A stretch of 64,000 nucleotides of DNA, taken from the NCBI GenBank assembly GCA_910584165.1, contig CAJTZU010000001.1:310001-374000 (forward strand), in the 5' to 3' direction. Shown here piece by piece: positions 18,456-27,595 of this stretch. The translations under genes and the position numbers were made by a program. The notes under the pieces were generated by a model that did no database searches, was not told where the DNA came from, and saw nothing but the letters and a program-made list of their open reading frames with translations. Numbering within the stretch: position 1 is the stretch's first letter; each line of letters starts with the position of its first letter. This DNA is from an uncultured Bacilli bacterium. Lineage in GTDB: Bacteria > Bacillota_I > Bacilli_A > RF39 > UBA660.

Positions 18456-19721
18456 CTAGTCTTTCTTTAATATCGTAACAGATTTTTCTTCAAAGGTAAT
18501 ACTCTTTAATACCTTTCTCATTTCTGGCATCGTAAGATTATCTATCCAGTCATATAAATCATAAAGTACTGTGCCTAATTTTAAAAGGTCACTATTAATA
18601 ATAGATGAAATAGCATAGACACTGTCACTCTGATAAATGCATCCACTTTTCATTGTTTTCTTTTTTCTGTTAAATTCTACTTCTGTTATTTTTTTCTTCG
18701 TAATTTCTTGATCCATCATTTCAATAACATATTCTGGATTTTTAGATTCCATATTTACAACACACAGAATATGATTTTCAGCTTCAATAACATCTATTCC
18801 AAAACCACCAGTAATCATATTCTCTTTTTTTAATTTTTCTCTTAAAGGAGAAGTAGAATCTAATTTTAAATTAAAGTAAATACCTAAATAATCTTTCAAT
18901 TTATTAATATCAAAATTTCCTACTTTGATTTTATAGGCAACAGCTATTTTAGGTATTTCAACATCAAAATGTATCACTTCTTTCTTTTTTAAAACTGTAT
19001 CTGGCTCTTCTATTTCTTTTAAAATAATTTTTTCCTGTGGCTGATAATTTTTCTTCTCTTGATTTTTTCTAACCAACTCCAAAGTCTTTTTAGCATCTAC
19101 ATTTCCAACCACTGTCAAAAACATATTAGAAGGATGATAAAAAGTGTGGTAACAAGTATATAAATCTTCCTTTGTAATTTTAGAAATACTTTCTACTGTT
19201 CCTGCGATAGGATACTTTAAAGGATGATTATGAAAAGAATTAAATAAAACTGTTTCAAAAAGATGCCAATAAGGAATATCATCATACATTTTAATTTCTT
19301 GCTCAATAATTCCTTTTTCTTTTTCAACATTTTCATCTGTAAAATAAGGAGACTGAACAAAATCTAATAAATAATTTAAATTTTCTTCATAAGCATCTGG
19401 TCCATTGAACAAATAACTAGTTCTCATATAAGAAGTGCTAGCATTAGAATCAGCACCATTTTTAGTGTAAAAAGCAAAAGGATCCTCTCCATTTTCCTGC
19501 TCAAACACTTTATGCTCTAAAAAGTGAGCAACTCCCATAGGAGCTTCAAAAAAATCTTTCTTTCCTGAAGGAATGAAAACATTATCATAACTTCCATACC
19601 TAGTAATAAAAGTAGCATAAATATTATTTCCTTTTTTGGGAACAACATGGACAGAAAGACCATTTGGAAGAACTTCCTCATAAATATCTAAATTAAAATG
19701 CTTTAGGTGGCTCTTCTTCAT
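18456..19721 (-). CDS. M16 family zinc peptidase (YmfH-like)
   Basis: 421 residues, two M16 halves. The active-site HxxEH is present as HFLEH (GVAHFLEHKVFEQ), with the distal Glu about 75 residues on (EKGIIEQEIKMY). Bacillus YmfH is the catalytic partner of the YmfF/YmfH pair. ATG 19721 has GGGAGGTG and is preferred to GTG 19730. The start lies inside the end of the preceding paralogue, so the pair is coupled. Probably a cytoplasmic oligopeptidase; there is no signal peptide. Confidence 0.9.
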   Translation of the reverse strand: MKKSHLKHFNLDIYEEVLPNGLSVHVVPKKGNNIYATFITRYGSYDNVFIPSGKKDFFEAPMGVAHFLEHKVFEQENGEDPFAFYTKNGADSNASTSYMRTSYLFNGPDAYEENLNYLLDFVQSPYFTDENVEKEKGIIEQEIKMYDDIPYWHLFETVLFNSFHNHPLKYPIAGTVESISKITKEDLYTCYHTFYHPSNMFLTVVGNVDAKKTLELVRKNQEKKNYQPQEKIILKEIEEPDTVLKKKEVIHFDVEIPKIAVAYKIKVGNFDINKLKDYLGIYFNLKLDSTSPLREKLKKENMITGGFGIDVIEAENHILCVVNMESKNPEYVIEMMDQEITKKKITEVEFNRKKKTMKSGCIYQSDSVYAISSIINSDLLKLGTVLYDLYDWIDNLTMPEMRKVLKSITFEEKSVTILKKD

Positions 19722-20982
19722 GCTCTTCACCTCCCTCTAAAAAGAAAATCGTATCTAATTTTATTTTATTTGCTAAAGCAAGAACTGATTCTCTATCTAC
19801 ACTTTCTATTTTTTGAATACGATTAGGAATCTCATCTGCTCCTAAATATTCTATACCAGCATAAAGAGAAATCATACTCTCTGAACTATCTTCATAAGAT
19901 TTTAAAGTACTCTTATAAGTAGTAATGGCATCTTCAATATCTTGATTCGAAAACTTACCATTTTTAATATCTTCTAATTGTTCTAATATCAGTGCACATG
20001 CCCTATCATATTCCCATGAGTTAATACCAGCACGAATTGTTAAAACGCTCACCAATGGCTGAGAAGAAGAGGAAATACTATAACACAAAGAATTTTTCTC
20101 TCTAACATTTTGAAATAGCTTAGAACTTGGGCTTCCGCCTAATATATAATTATAAACATTTAAAACATATCGTAATTCAAAATCAGTTGCCCCTATTATT
20201 TGACATCCCATTAATAATTTACTTTGCTTCAAATCTAATTTTTCAGAGCTAAATTTTACATTCTCACGTATGTTTTTAGAATGATAAAAATGACTTTCTG
20301 TTTCTTTTTGACGATTTTTAAAAGGAAAATATTTTTCTGCTAAAGATTCTATTTCTTTTTCCTCTACATTTCCAATGACAAAAATATCGATAATATCATT
20401 CTCTAATACGTCTAAATAATATTGATATAACTCTTTTCTAGTAATCTTTTCTATATCTTCTAAATATCCACAACTTCTATAAGATAAAACTGTATTTGGT
20501 TCCATTTCCTCTAGCAATCTCATCTGCGCATAAAAATCTGGGTTCTCTTTAACGGATACTAAATAATCATCAATAGTATGTCTTGTAATATCAAAGCCAG
20601 TTTTCTTAAACCCAGTTTTATCAATATTAGGGTGAAAAATAATTTCACTTAAAAATTGAAAAGACTCTTCTAACATAGATGGTTCTGTATATTTAGGATC
20701 TAAAAATAATGCATCTGCTCCCATAATACTGTAATTTCCAGAAATATAATTAGAACCACGGTATTGTAATTCATAAAGTTCTTCTGACTCTATTTCCATA
20801 TATCTTTTAGATGGATACTTACAAGTAGATTCAAATAAAACATTGATAAGCATATTTCGGAAAGAAATATCTTCCTTTTTTAACTTCCTTTTAAAATTCA
20901 CTTTTAAAAAAACGGTTTTATATTTATCTGTTTGGATAATATGAAGATTAAAATTTTTCTTCGTAATTTTTTTGTATTTCAT
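19693..20982 (-). CDS. M16 family peptidase-like protein without HxxEH (YmfF-like)
   Basis: 429 residues with the M16 double fold (GNVEEKEIESLAEKYFPF, LGGSPSSKLFQNVREKNSLCYSI), but the N-terminal half has NVLFESTCK where HxxEH should be. It is the non-catalytic subunit expected to pair with the downstream YmfH-like enzyme, as the two halves of mitochondrial processing peptidase do. The RY and SxS substrate-binding segment near 290-310 is kept. AGGTG ribosome site before ATG 20982. Confidence 0.88.
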   Translation of the reverse strand: MKYKKITKKNFNLHIIQTDKYKTVFLKVNFKRKLKKEDISFRNMLINVLFESTCKYPSKRYMEIESEELYELQYRGSNYISGNYSIMGADALFLDPKYTEPSMLEESFQFLSEIIFHPNIDKTGFKKTGFDITRHTIDDYLVSVKENPDFYAQMRLLEEMEPNTVLSYRSCGYLEDIEKITRKELYQYYLDVLENDIIDIFVIGNVEEKEIESLAEKYFPFKNRQKETESHFYHSKNIRENVKFSSEKLDLKQSKLLMGCQIIGATDFELRYVLNVYNYILGGSPSSKLFQNVREKNSLCYSISSSSQPLVSVLTIRAGINSWEYDRACALILEQLEDIKNGKFSNQDIEDAITTYKSTLKSYEDSSESMISLYAGIEYLGADEIPNRIQKIESVDRESVLALANKIKLDTIFFLEGGEEHEEEPPKAF

Positions 20983-21060
20983 TTTTTCACCTACTTACTA
21001 ACTAATTGAAATACTAATTATTCTTTAATATTGTGTTTCATTTTTTCATTAATATGACAA

Positions 21061-21768
21061 CTAAATCTTTAAAACAGACTCTAAGGCAAGTTCTATCATA
21101 TCTTTTAAAGAGTTTTGTCTTTCTCTACTAGTAGTTTCTTCTTTTGTTACCAAATTATCAGAAATAGTAAGAATACAAGCTGCTTTTTTTCCTAATACTG
21201 AAGCATTATGGAATAAAGCAAAAGATTCCATCTCACAAGCAAGACAACCATACCTCTCATAAAGTTCTTTAAAATTATCATTTTCTTTATAAAAAACATC
21301 ACTGCTATGAATACAAGCAATTGTTAAATGTTTTCCTAACTCTTGAGCAGCTTCTTGAATATGAAAATTAAGTGGAAAAGAAGCTTCCTTAAATTCATCT
21401 TTGCTGCCGTTTTGAGTACTTCCATAACTAGATTCTGAATAACACTTTTGTACTAATAATAAATCATATAAATTTAAATCTTTTGTATAAGCACCTGCTG
21501 TACCAATTCGGATAATCTGCTCTACTTCATATTCTTTGTAAAGCTCATAAGAATAAATACCAATACTAGGCATTCCCATTCCAGAACCCATAACCGTTAC
21601 TTCTTTTCCTTTATATGTTCCAGTGTAAGCTAACATTCCTCTTACTTGATTTACCAATCTTGGATTTTCTAAAAAATTATCTGCAATATATTTTGCACGT
21701 AATGGGTCACCTGGCATAATTACTGTTTTGGCAATATCTCCTTTTTTAGCTTCTATATGTGGTGTCAT
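21061..21768 (-). CDS. deoD: Purine-nucleoside phosphorylase, hexameric type
   Basis: 235 residues, normal for DeoD. Phosphate and nucleoside site motifs are visible: MPGDPLRAKYIADNF near the start, GSGMGMPSIGIYSYEL, RIGTAGAY, and the purine-site MESFALF followed by TISDNL. It cleaves purine (deoxy)nucleosides to base and (deoxy)ribose 1-phosphate. With the pyrimidine-nucleoside phosphorylase at 24462-25736 it gives both arms of nucleoside salvage. The HExxH gene lies 8 bases upstream. Confidence 0.95.
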   Translation of the reverse strand: MTPHIEAKKGDIAKTVIMPGDPLRAKYIADNFLENPRLVNQVRGMLAYTGTYKGKEVTVMGSGMGMPSIGIYSYELYKEYEVEQIIRIGTAGAYTKDLNLYDLLLVQKCYSESSYGSTQNGSKDEFKEASFPLNFHIQEAAQELGKHLTIACIHSSDVFYKENDNFKELYERYGCLACEMESFALFHNASVLGKKAACILTISDNLVTKEETTSRERQNSLKDMIELALESVLKI

Positions 21769-21776
21769 AAACTTCC

Positions 21777-23129
21777 CTACTTTCTAACTCTATTTTCTAA
21801 TGCTGCTGCATTCACATCAACATTGTCAACTGGTTTATCTAAAAATATTTTTTTAGATAATACATCTTTAAGTGTTTGATTCCATATTCTTTGAATAGAA
21901 ATCATTGTCCTTTTTAAAATACCTAAATTACCATTAGCCGCACATACTTTTTCAATATTTGGCAATTCCTTTCCTACCGTATGAATAATATCTTCTCCTA
22001 ATACAGATTTGTTCAATTTTCCTAAATGCATTAAAACAATATACTTTTTTTCAAATCTAGTAAGATAAATATTTCTTTCACTTTCTAACCATTCATCTTC
22101 TCTACAAGCATTTAAAAATTCAAGATTTTGTGTTGTTATCGATAAATAATCATTCTTTGTATTTTCATAAGAACTAATGCGATTTTTTAAAAATTGGATA
22201 TAAAAAGACATTTTAAATAATAACTCTTTATACTCCTCTATTGTTTTCAATTCCTCTTGGGAATATCGAGTCTCGTAATATTTTCTTTGATCTCTCATAC
22301 CTTTATAGTCTAATAAAACATCTGCCAATGTTTTTTTCGTCCCATCCTCATAATAAAATTTTTTCAAAAATGGATAAGCAGCAAGCAGTTCTGGCTTCTT
22401 TTTTATTAAATCATCAAACAATTCTTCCCTAGTGGTAAACAATAGTCCAACGCTTCTATTAGAAGTAATTTTTCCAAATTCAGATCTCGCTTTTCTATAA
22501 ACTCTATCTTTCATCTTTTTTGCTGCCTTTGGAGAAATCTCCTTTAGATAACGATAAGTTAAAATTCCTCCCCGAATTCTAGAATCTCTTTCAACAGAAA
22601 CTCTCTCATAATTAGTAGAATAATAAGAGTTTCCTATAAAAGCATACAGCAAAGTATCTTGTAGCCATTCATATGTACAATAAGAAATAGAAAGTTGTTT
22701 TTTCTTTTTGATTTGTATTTCATGATTAATTTCATGAAATAAAGTCTCTAATGAATCTGTTCTTCCCTTCCTTAATGTTGCAACATGAGAACTACTAAGT
22801 TCAATACCTTCTTCACAGGCGCTTCCCCAACTACCTCGTTTTTTCTTTATTTCTATTTTACAATTTTCTATGCCATTTTCCTTTAAAAAGTAATATCCTA
22901 AACATTGAATACAAAAAAATACTAAAGAAAGAGGACAATTCTTTCCTTTTTTTTCTACTAACCTCTTTATAATAAGATTAGGAAATTCAACAGGGACAGA
23001 ACTACAGTCAAGCGCTAAAATTTTTTCTACATCTTTTTTTCGATGCTTTTTAAAAATAGAAAAATTTCCTGCCTGTAATTCTAATAAAACAGAAAGTAAA
23101 ATGGGAGAAACATCTTCTTTTTCCGTCAT
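21777..23129 (-). CDS. Uncharacterised protein with an HExxH zinc-peptidase-like motif
   Basis: 450 residues, no family recognised. HEINH at 132-136 sits in a helix after a strand-turn (DSLETLFHEINHEIQ) and is followed about 40 residues later by VSVERDSR, where a third zinc-ligand Glu could lie, as in gluzincins. The rest is helical and basic, with no signal peptide or membrane helix, so a cytoplasmic metallopeptidase or a degenerate toxin-like domain is possible. It starts by ATGA overlap with the 60-residue gene upstream and lies 8 bases before deoD. Confidence 0.6.
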   Translation of the reverse strand: MTEKEDVSPILLSVLLELQAGNFSIFKKHRKKDVEKILALDCSSVPVEFPNLIIKRLVEKKGKNCPLSLVFFCIQCLGYYFLKENGIENCKIEIKKKRGSWGSACEEGIELSSSHVATLRKGRTDSLETLFHEINHEIQIKKKKQLSISYCTYEWLQDTLLYAFIGNSYYSTNYERVSVERDSRIRGGILTYRYLKEISPKAAKKMKDRVYRKARSEFGKITSNRSVGLLFTTREELFDDLIKKKPELLAAYPFLKKFYYEDGTKKTLADVLLDYKGMRDQRKYYETRYSQEELKTIEEYKELLFKMSFYIQFLKNRISSYENTKNDYLSITTQNLEFLNACREDEWLESERNIYLTRFEKKYIVLMHLGKLNKSVLGEDIIHTVGKELPNIEKVCAANGNLGILKRTMISIQRIWNQTLKDVLSKKIFLDKPVDNVDVNAAALENRVRK

Positions 23130-23308
23130 TTCTGCTTTCCCCCTTCCTGTTCTACTAATTCTAAATCACACTCTAATGCTTTCCTATAATATTCTATAGC
23201 ATCCTCATTTTTTCTTTCTAAATAATACTTTAAAAAATACTGATCTTTTAATAACTCCTCTAATAGAACTTCTTCTTGATCCATTCCTTCTAAAAATATA
23301 TTTTTCAT
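23126..23308 (-). CDS. Small acidic protein, function unknown
   Basis: 60 residues, acidic and helical (EGMDQEEVLLEELLKDQYFLKYYLERK), ending in a segment like a TPR half (EDAIEYYRKALECDLELVEQ). GGAGGG precedes ATG 23308, and the stop overlaps the next start (ATGA), which supports it as real. Coupling to the HExxH protein suggests a partner or regulator, but nothing shows this directly. Confidence 0.6.
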   Translation of the reverse strand: MKNIFLEGMDQEEVLLEELLKDQYFLKYYLERKNEDAIEYYRKALECDLELVEQEGGKQK

Positions 23309-23341
23309 ACAACCCTCCAAAAATACGAAAAGAGAATAAAT

Positions 23342-24166
23342 CTAGTTATCCTCTTTATCTTCATTTTGATATTCATTAACATTAATAGCAATCCCTACTA
23401 CCAAAATATACGATAAAGCATAAATCCAAATCATTAAAATAACAATATTTGAAAGACCTCCATAAAACAAGTCATAATTAGAAAAATGATTTGCATAGTA
23501 AGAATAAATTAAAGTGGCAATCATCCAACCAATCGTAGTAAACGCAGCCCCTTTTGTTGTATATTTACTAAAGATTTTCCAGTCCGGCGCTATCGTATAA
23601 ATCAGTTTAATAAAAATAAAGATAATTAACATCGCCAAAGGCCATCGCAAATAAAGAAGGACTCGATAAATTAGAGCAACCAATGACTCTGAGCTTATCA
23701 TTGCTAATAACTGTTTTAAAATAATATCACCAAACGCTAGTACTATTAAGGTAAAAATAAATAAACCTATCATTAAAGTAATAATAAAGATAGATTTCAC
23801 TCTTCTTTTTATCAAATCAGAATGAGGAAACCCATATAAAGCATTCGATGCTAATATAATAGAATGAGCTCCATTACTGGCAATAATAAATCCAGTTAAC
23901 ATAGAAATTCCTACATTAGTATCGAATCCTTTTCCCTCTAAAAGAGGAACCATTAAATTTACAACATCTTTTGGAAAAGCTTCTGTAATTGCCTCCACGA
24001 TAGTCGTCATCGATATAGAGAAAAAGGATGCAATTAATCCTACTAAAATCAATATCGGGAAAACTGATAAAACTAAAAAGAAGGCAATTTGTCCTGGTAA
24101 AACACGTACCATTGGATTCGTTACAATATCCCATAGTTTCTTCAAACTATCCTTTAATCTCTTCAT
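23342..24166 (-). CDS. YihY/UPF0761 family integral membrane protein
   Basis: 274 residues with six membrane segments and the YihY signatures: GQIAFFLVLSVFPILILV near the N-terminus, NGAHSIILASNALYG in the middle, and FSNYDLFYGGLSNIVILMIWIY before the last helix. The family was once called RNase BN in error; its role is unknown, perhaps transport or envelope upkeep. GAGGAT precedes ATG 24166. It lies 12 bases after rpoZ and is probably co-transcribed. Confidence 0.88.
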   Translation of the reverse strand: MKRLKDSLKKLWDIVTNPMVRVLPGQIAFFLVLSVFPILILVGLIASFFSISMTTIVEAITEAFPKDVVNLMVPLLEGKGFDTNVGISMLTGFIIASNGAHSIILASNALYGFPHSDLIKRRVKSIFIITLMIGLFIFTLIVLAFGDIILKQLLAMISSESLVALIYRVLLYLRWPLAMLIIFIFIKLIYTIAPDWKIFSKYTTKGAAFTTIGWMIATLIYSYYANHFSNYDLFYGGLSNIVILMIWIYALSYILVVGIAINVNEYQNEDKEDN

Positions 24167-24178
24167 ACCAATCCTCTT

Positions 24179-24379
24179 CTATTTTTCTACTACATGAACT
24201 AAATCTTTTGAAATCTCTTCTAAGGCACGACCAATCGATTTCTTAGAAGTATACTCCGTTTCTTTCATTTGATAATACTCTTTTTCATCCATTTCTTTTG
24301 CTCTTTTAGAAACAATATTAACTAATAAATATTTAGATCCTACTTTCGCTAATAACTTATCAATAGATGGATATATCAT
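24179..24379 (-). CDS. rpoZ: RNA polymerase omega subunit
   Basis: 66 residues. MIYPSIDKLLAKVGSKYLLVNIVSKRAKEM matches the N-terminal omega motif (PSIDxLLxKVxSKYxLVxxxAKRA), and SIGRALEEI is the conserved second part. Omega helps beta-prime fold and assemble. It is often beside gmk in Firmicutes; here gmk is absent and YihY follows. Confidence 0.9.
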   Translation of the reverse strand: MIYPSIDKLLAKVGSKYLLVNIVSKRAKEMDEKEYYQMKETEYTSKKSIGRALEEISKDLVHVVEK

Positions 24380-24461
24380 AATCTCACTCTCCCTTATTAT
24401 TAGAATATCTCATCTACTATAAAACTGCAACGAATTTACAAAAAATTGACAAAACTTTACA

Positions 24462-25736
24462 TCATTTAATAATTTCATAAATAAGCGGAGCTTTTTCAAT
24501 AGGTTCATCTTCAATTGTAAAGCAATCTAAAATATCATTTACTTTTACATCTATATCATCTAAATATACTTTTAATAATTCTTCATTTACTTCAATAAAG
24601 TCGCCCACTTTATGATTTAAAAGAAGACCAACCTGATAATGAATTTTATCTTCTTTTTGTAATCTACCTGCACCTATTTTTCTTGCAATCTCTCCAAGTC
24701 CTAAAGCATCAATATGTGTAATATATCCAGCTTTCGCACTTCTAACAGAAAATATACGATTAGAAATCTCTAATTTTTCTAAATCTCCACCTTGTGCTTT
24801 CACCATTTCTTCAAATTTTTCATAAGCAGCACCTGTATTAAATTTTTTAAAACATTGTTGCTCTGCTTCCTCTAACTCAATCTCTTCTACAGAACTTACA
24901 ATTAAACCTGCAGTTTTGATAATAAGTTCCATAACATCTTCTGGTCCCATTCCTTTTAAAGCATTCATAGATTCTTTTACTTCTAAAGAATTTCCAATTG
25001 CAAATCCTAGTGGTTCTTCCATGTTAGTTAAAATACAAATTGTTTTCTTCTTATACTGATTACCAATTTCAATCATGGTATGAGCAAGTTCACGAGCACT
25101 ATCTATCGTTTTCATCAAAGCACCATTTCCTACCTTTACATCAATAAAAATAAGATCTGCACCACTTGCTATTTTCTTAGACATAATACTAGAGGCTATT
25201 AATGGAATAGAATCTACTGTACCAGTCACATCTCTTAATGCATATAATTTCTTATCTGCTGGAACTAGATTTCCAGACTGACTAATAACAGAAACCCCCA
25301 CTTTATTTACTTGATTCACAAATTCTTCTCTAGATAATTCTACTCGATATCCTGGAATAGACTCTAACTTATCAACTGTTCCGCCAGTATGTCCTAGCCC
25401 CCTTCCACTCATCTTTGCTACTTTTAAGCCAAAAGAAGCAAGTAAAGGCGCTAAAATAAGAGTCACTTTATCTCCTACACCGCCAGTAGAATGTTTATCT
25501 ACTTTCGTTCCATCAATTGCACTTAAATCAATTTTATCACCACTGTTTATCATAGCATCAGTTAAATAAAAAATTTCTTCCTTTTCCATTCCATTTAAAA
25601 CAATTGCCATTAAAAGAGAACTTACTTGATAATCTGCGATTTCTCCTTTTAGCATTCCCTCTATCCAAAAATTTATTTCTTCTTTTGTTAAAATTTTCTT
25701 ATTCTTCTTCTTTTCAATGATTTCTAAAATTGTCAT
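24462..25736 (-). CDS. pdp: Pyrimidine-nucleoside phosphorylase
   Basis: 424 residues, the size of Pdp/DeoA. The phosphate-binding part has DKHSTGGVGDKVTLILAPL, the family signature SGRGLGHTGGT is intact, and the C-terminal alpha/beta domain ends in LLNHKVGDFIEVNEELL. It splits uridine, thymidine or deoxyuridine to base and sugar 1-phosphate. Thymidine-specific DeoA cannot be separated from Pdp by eye. GGTGATAAT precedes the ATG. Single gene, in partial functional linkage with deoD. Confidence 0.92.
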   Translation of the reverse strand: MTILEIIEKKKNKKILTKEEINFWIEGMLKGEIADYQVSSLLMAIVLNGMEKEEIFYLTDAMINSGDKIDLSAIDGTKVDKHSTGGVGDKVTLILAPLLASFGLKVAKMSGRGLGHTGGTVDKLESIPGYRVELSREEFVNQVNKVGVSVISQSGNLVPADKKLYALRDVTGTVDSIPLIASSIMSKKIASGADLIFIDVKVGNGALMKTIDSARELAHTMIEIGNQYKKKTICILTNMEEPLGFAIGNSLEVKESMNALKGMGPEDVMELIIKTAGLIVSSVEEIELEEAEQQCFKKFNTGAAYEKFEEMVKAQGGDLEKLEISNRIFSVRSAKAGYITHIDALGLGEIARKIGAGRLQKEDKIHYQVGLLLNHKVGDFIEVNEELLKVYLDDIDVKVNDILDCFTIEDEPIEKAPLIYEIIK

Positions 25737-25845
25737 ATTATCACCATAATTATTGTAACATAAAGGGAAAGAAAAAGGAAGAGTTGCTCTTTTAGTAGAT
25801 ACAACCTACCTATCATTAAAATTTAGACAATTAAAATAACATATT

Positions 25846-26985
25846 TTATTTTTTCTTTTTAAAAAAATTTTTTGTGGCAAAAATACCAGCCAACCAAAAA
25901 GGTATTGAAAAGAAACATAAGGAATATGTTTTACTAATAATTGCTATTACACTCATAATAATTAAAAAACCAAACCAAAATGTTAAAAATGCAATTACTG
26001 GCAAATAAGAAAAAATATTTCTAATTTTTCCAATAAAAGAAAGTTGCTTTGAATTTTTTAAAAATAAAGATAAAAAATCCAATAAAGTTAAAATTGTTAT
26101 TGCAAAAAAGACTACTGTAAAAGGCAGTGAAATCAAAAAGACAGTAACATCTAAATTAGTAATTTTAAAATAAAAAAAGTAGATAAGACAGAAAAGCATT
26201 ATAAAACTTACAATAAGTCGAATCGTAATTGTTGCATAAGAACTAACAACCGCCGACTTTTCTATAAAATTTTCAAAATTCTGTTCTAATTCCTCTCTTC
26301 TTAATTTTTCTTGTTCTAATTCAAAAGAATCTTTTTTTACTTTTTTCTTTTTAGGAAAAAAACTATAAATAGAATAACCAATTAAATAAATTCCTACTGC
26401 TATAAAAATAAAAATAATAATTAATGATAATCCATAAGAACTTAACATATCAAAAATAGAAAATAAATTTTTTGTTCCTGTTATTAAGGCATAAATAATA
26501 GAAGTTGCATAGATTAATCCAATACCAACCATTATTAAATTTATATAGTCCCACCTGTTATTCTTTTTTTGACCTTTTAAATCCATTAGAGATTGAAAAG
26601 AATAACTACTAGCAATAAGACAAATTAAAATTATTAAAAAACACCATTCTGATAATTCTACTCCTACAATCTTAGCCTGTTGAGGATTTTCTTTATGATA
26701 TCTAATTTTTCTTGGTGTTCCTTCTTTTGGGACAAAAGAAGTGCCATAGTTTGTATTGACTTGATAAGAGGTTCCATTTACATAATATTTGTAAGTTAAG
26801 CTATAAGTAGCACCATCATCATCTCTACTATAAACACTTGAACTTACATAAGCTCCAACAACTGTTTCATAATCTTGATATTTTTCTTTTTCTTTCAGTA
26901 CTTGATAAATACCTAGTATTGATGTAATAATCAATAAAAAAGTAAAGATAGTGCACCTTATAATTTTCTTTGTTCTACTATTCAT
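25846..26985 (-). CDS. DUF3592-type membrane protein
   Basis: 379 residues: one N-terminal membrane helix, an extracytoplasmic domain of about 75 residues with the DUF3592 look (VVGAYVSSSVYSRDDDGATY, then YYVNGTSYQVN and IRYHKENPQQAKI), and at least six further helices with a charged cytoplasmic loop near 210-245. Function unknown. Good ribosome site (GAGGAG) before the ATG. It stands alone, with about 100 bases free on each side. Confidence 0.7.
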   Translation of the reverse strand: MNSRTKKIIRCTIFTFLLIITSILGIYQVLKEKEKYQDYETVVGAYVSSSVYSRDDDGATYSLTYKYYVNGTSYQVNTNYGTSFVPKEGTPRKIRYHKENPQQAKIVGVELSEWCFLIILICLIASSYSFQSLMDLKGQKKNNRWDYINLIMVGIGLIYATSIIYALITGTKNLFSIFDMLSSYGLSLIIIFIFIAVGIYLIGYSIYSFFPKKKKVKKDSFELEQEKLRREELEQNFENFIEKSAVVSSYATITIRLIVSFIMLFCLIYFFYFKITNLDVTVFLISLPFTVVFFAITILTLLDFLSLFLKNSKQLSFIGKIRNIFSYLPVIAFLTFWFGFLIIMSVIAIISKTYSLCFFSIPFWLAGIFATKNFFKKKK

Positions 26986-27084
26986 GTTTTACTCCTCATT
27001 TCTACTTTAAGAATATAATGAGAAAAAAAATCTGTCAATGAAAAATGAGAATTGAAATGTATAACAAATGACAATAAAAGCAGA

Positions 27085-27423
27085 TTACTCTGCTTCTTTT
27101 GGCTTATTGCTTGATAGAAAAGTAACTTTTTCTGCCACTACTTCTACTAATTGACGTTTATGCTCTTCATCTGTCTCAATTTTTCTACTTTGAATGCGAC
27201 CCTTAATTCCTACTAAATCTCCGCTTTTGCAATATTCTGTTGTGCTTTCTGCAACTCCTTTCCACATTACACAAGAGATAAAATCTGTTTCGTATTCTCC
27301 ATTAGAATTTTTGAAAGATCTTGGAACAGCCAATGTCATACGTGCTACTTTCTTTCCATTCTCTGTCTCTCTTAGTTCTGGGGTTTGAACAATTCTTCCG
27401 ACTAATACCGCTTGATTTAACAC
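27085..27423 (-). CDS. ssb: Single-stranded DNA-binding protein, short form
   Basis: 112 residues from a GTG at 27423, which follows AAAGGAGG; the protein then begins MLNQAVLVGRIVQTPELR, the classic SSB start. The OB fold has FISCVMWKGVAE and the GIKGRIQSRKIE strand. It ends at SSNKPKEAE with no Gly/Gln-rich tail and no acidic DDDIPF-type tip, which recruits partner proteins in normal SSBs. Either a secondary SSB or a lineage that lost the tip. Monocistronic. Confidence 0.9.
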   Translation of the reverse strand: MLNQAVLVGRIVQTPELRETENGKKVARMTLAVPRSFKNSNGEYETDFISCVMWKGVAESTTEYCKSGDLVGIKGRIQSRKIETDEEHKRQLVEVVAEKVTFLSSNKPKEAE

Positions 27424-27564
27424 AATTTTTCCTCCTTTCATGAAGCATCATACTACACTTTTTAAAAGAAGGAAAAAGTATGTTTTTTATATTTAAAGAA
27501 AAAAAATTTACTATTTTTTAATTTCCAAATATTCATATTTCATTTTTAGAAAAGAAAAACTATC

Positions 27565-27584
27565 AAAAAAACATCTTTCGATGT
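27565..27584 (-). terminator. Intrinsic terminator after sufB
   Basis: ACATC-TTTC-GATGT stem (27571-27584), with T runs on both sides so it can act on either strand. Confidence 0.75.
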
Positions 27585-27595
27585 TTTTTATTTTT

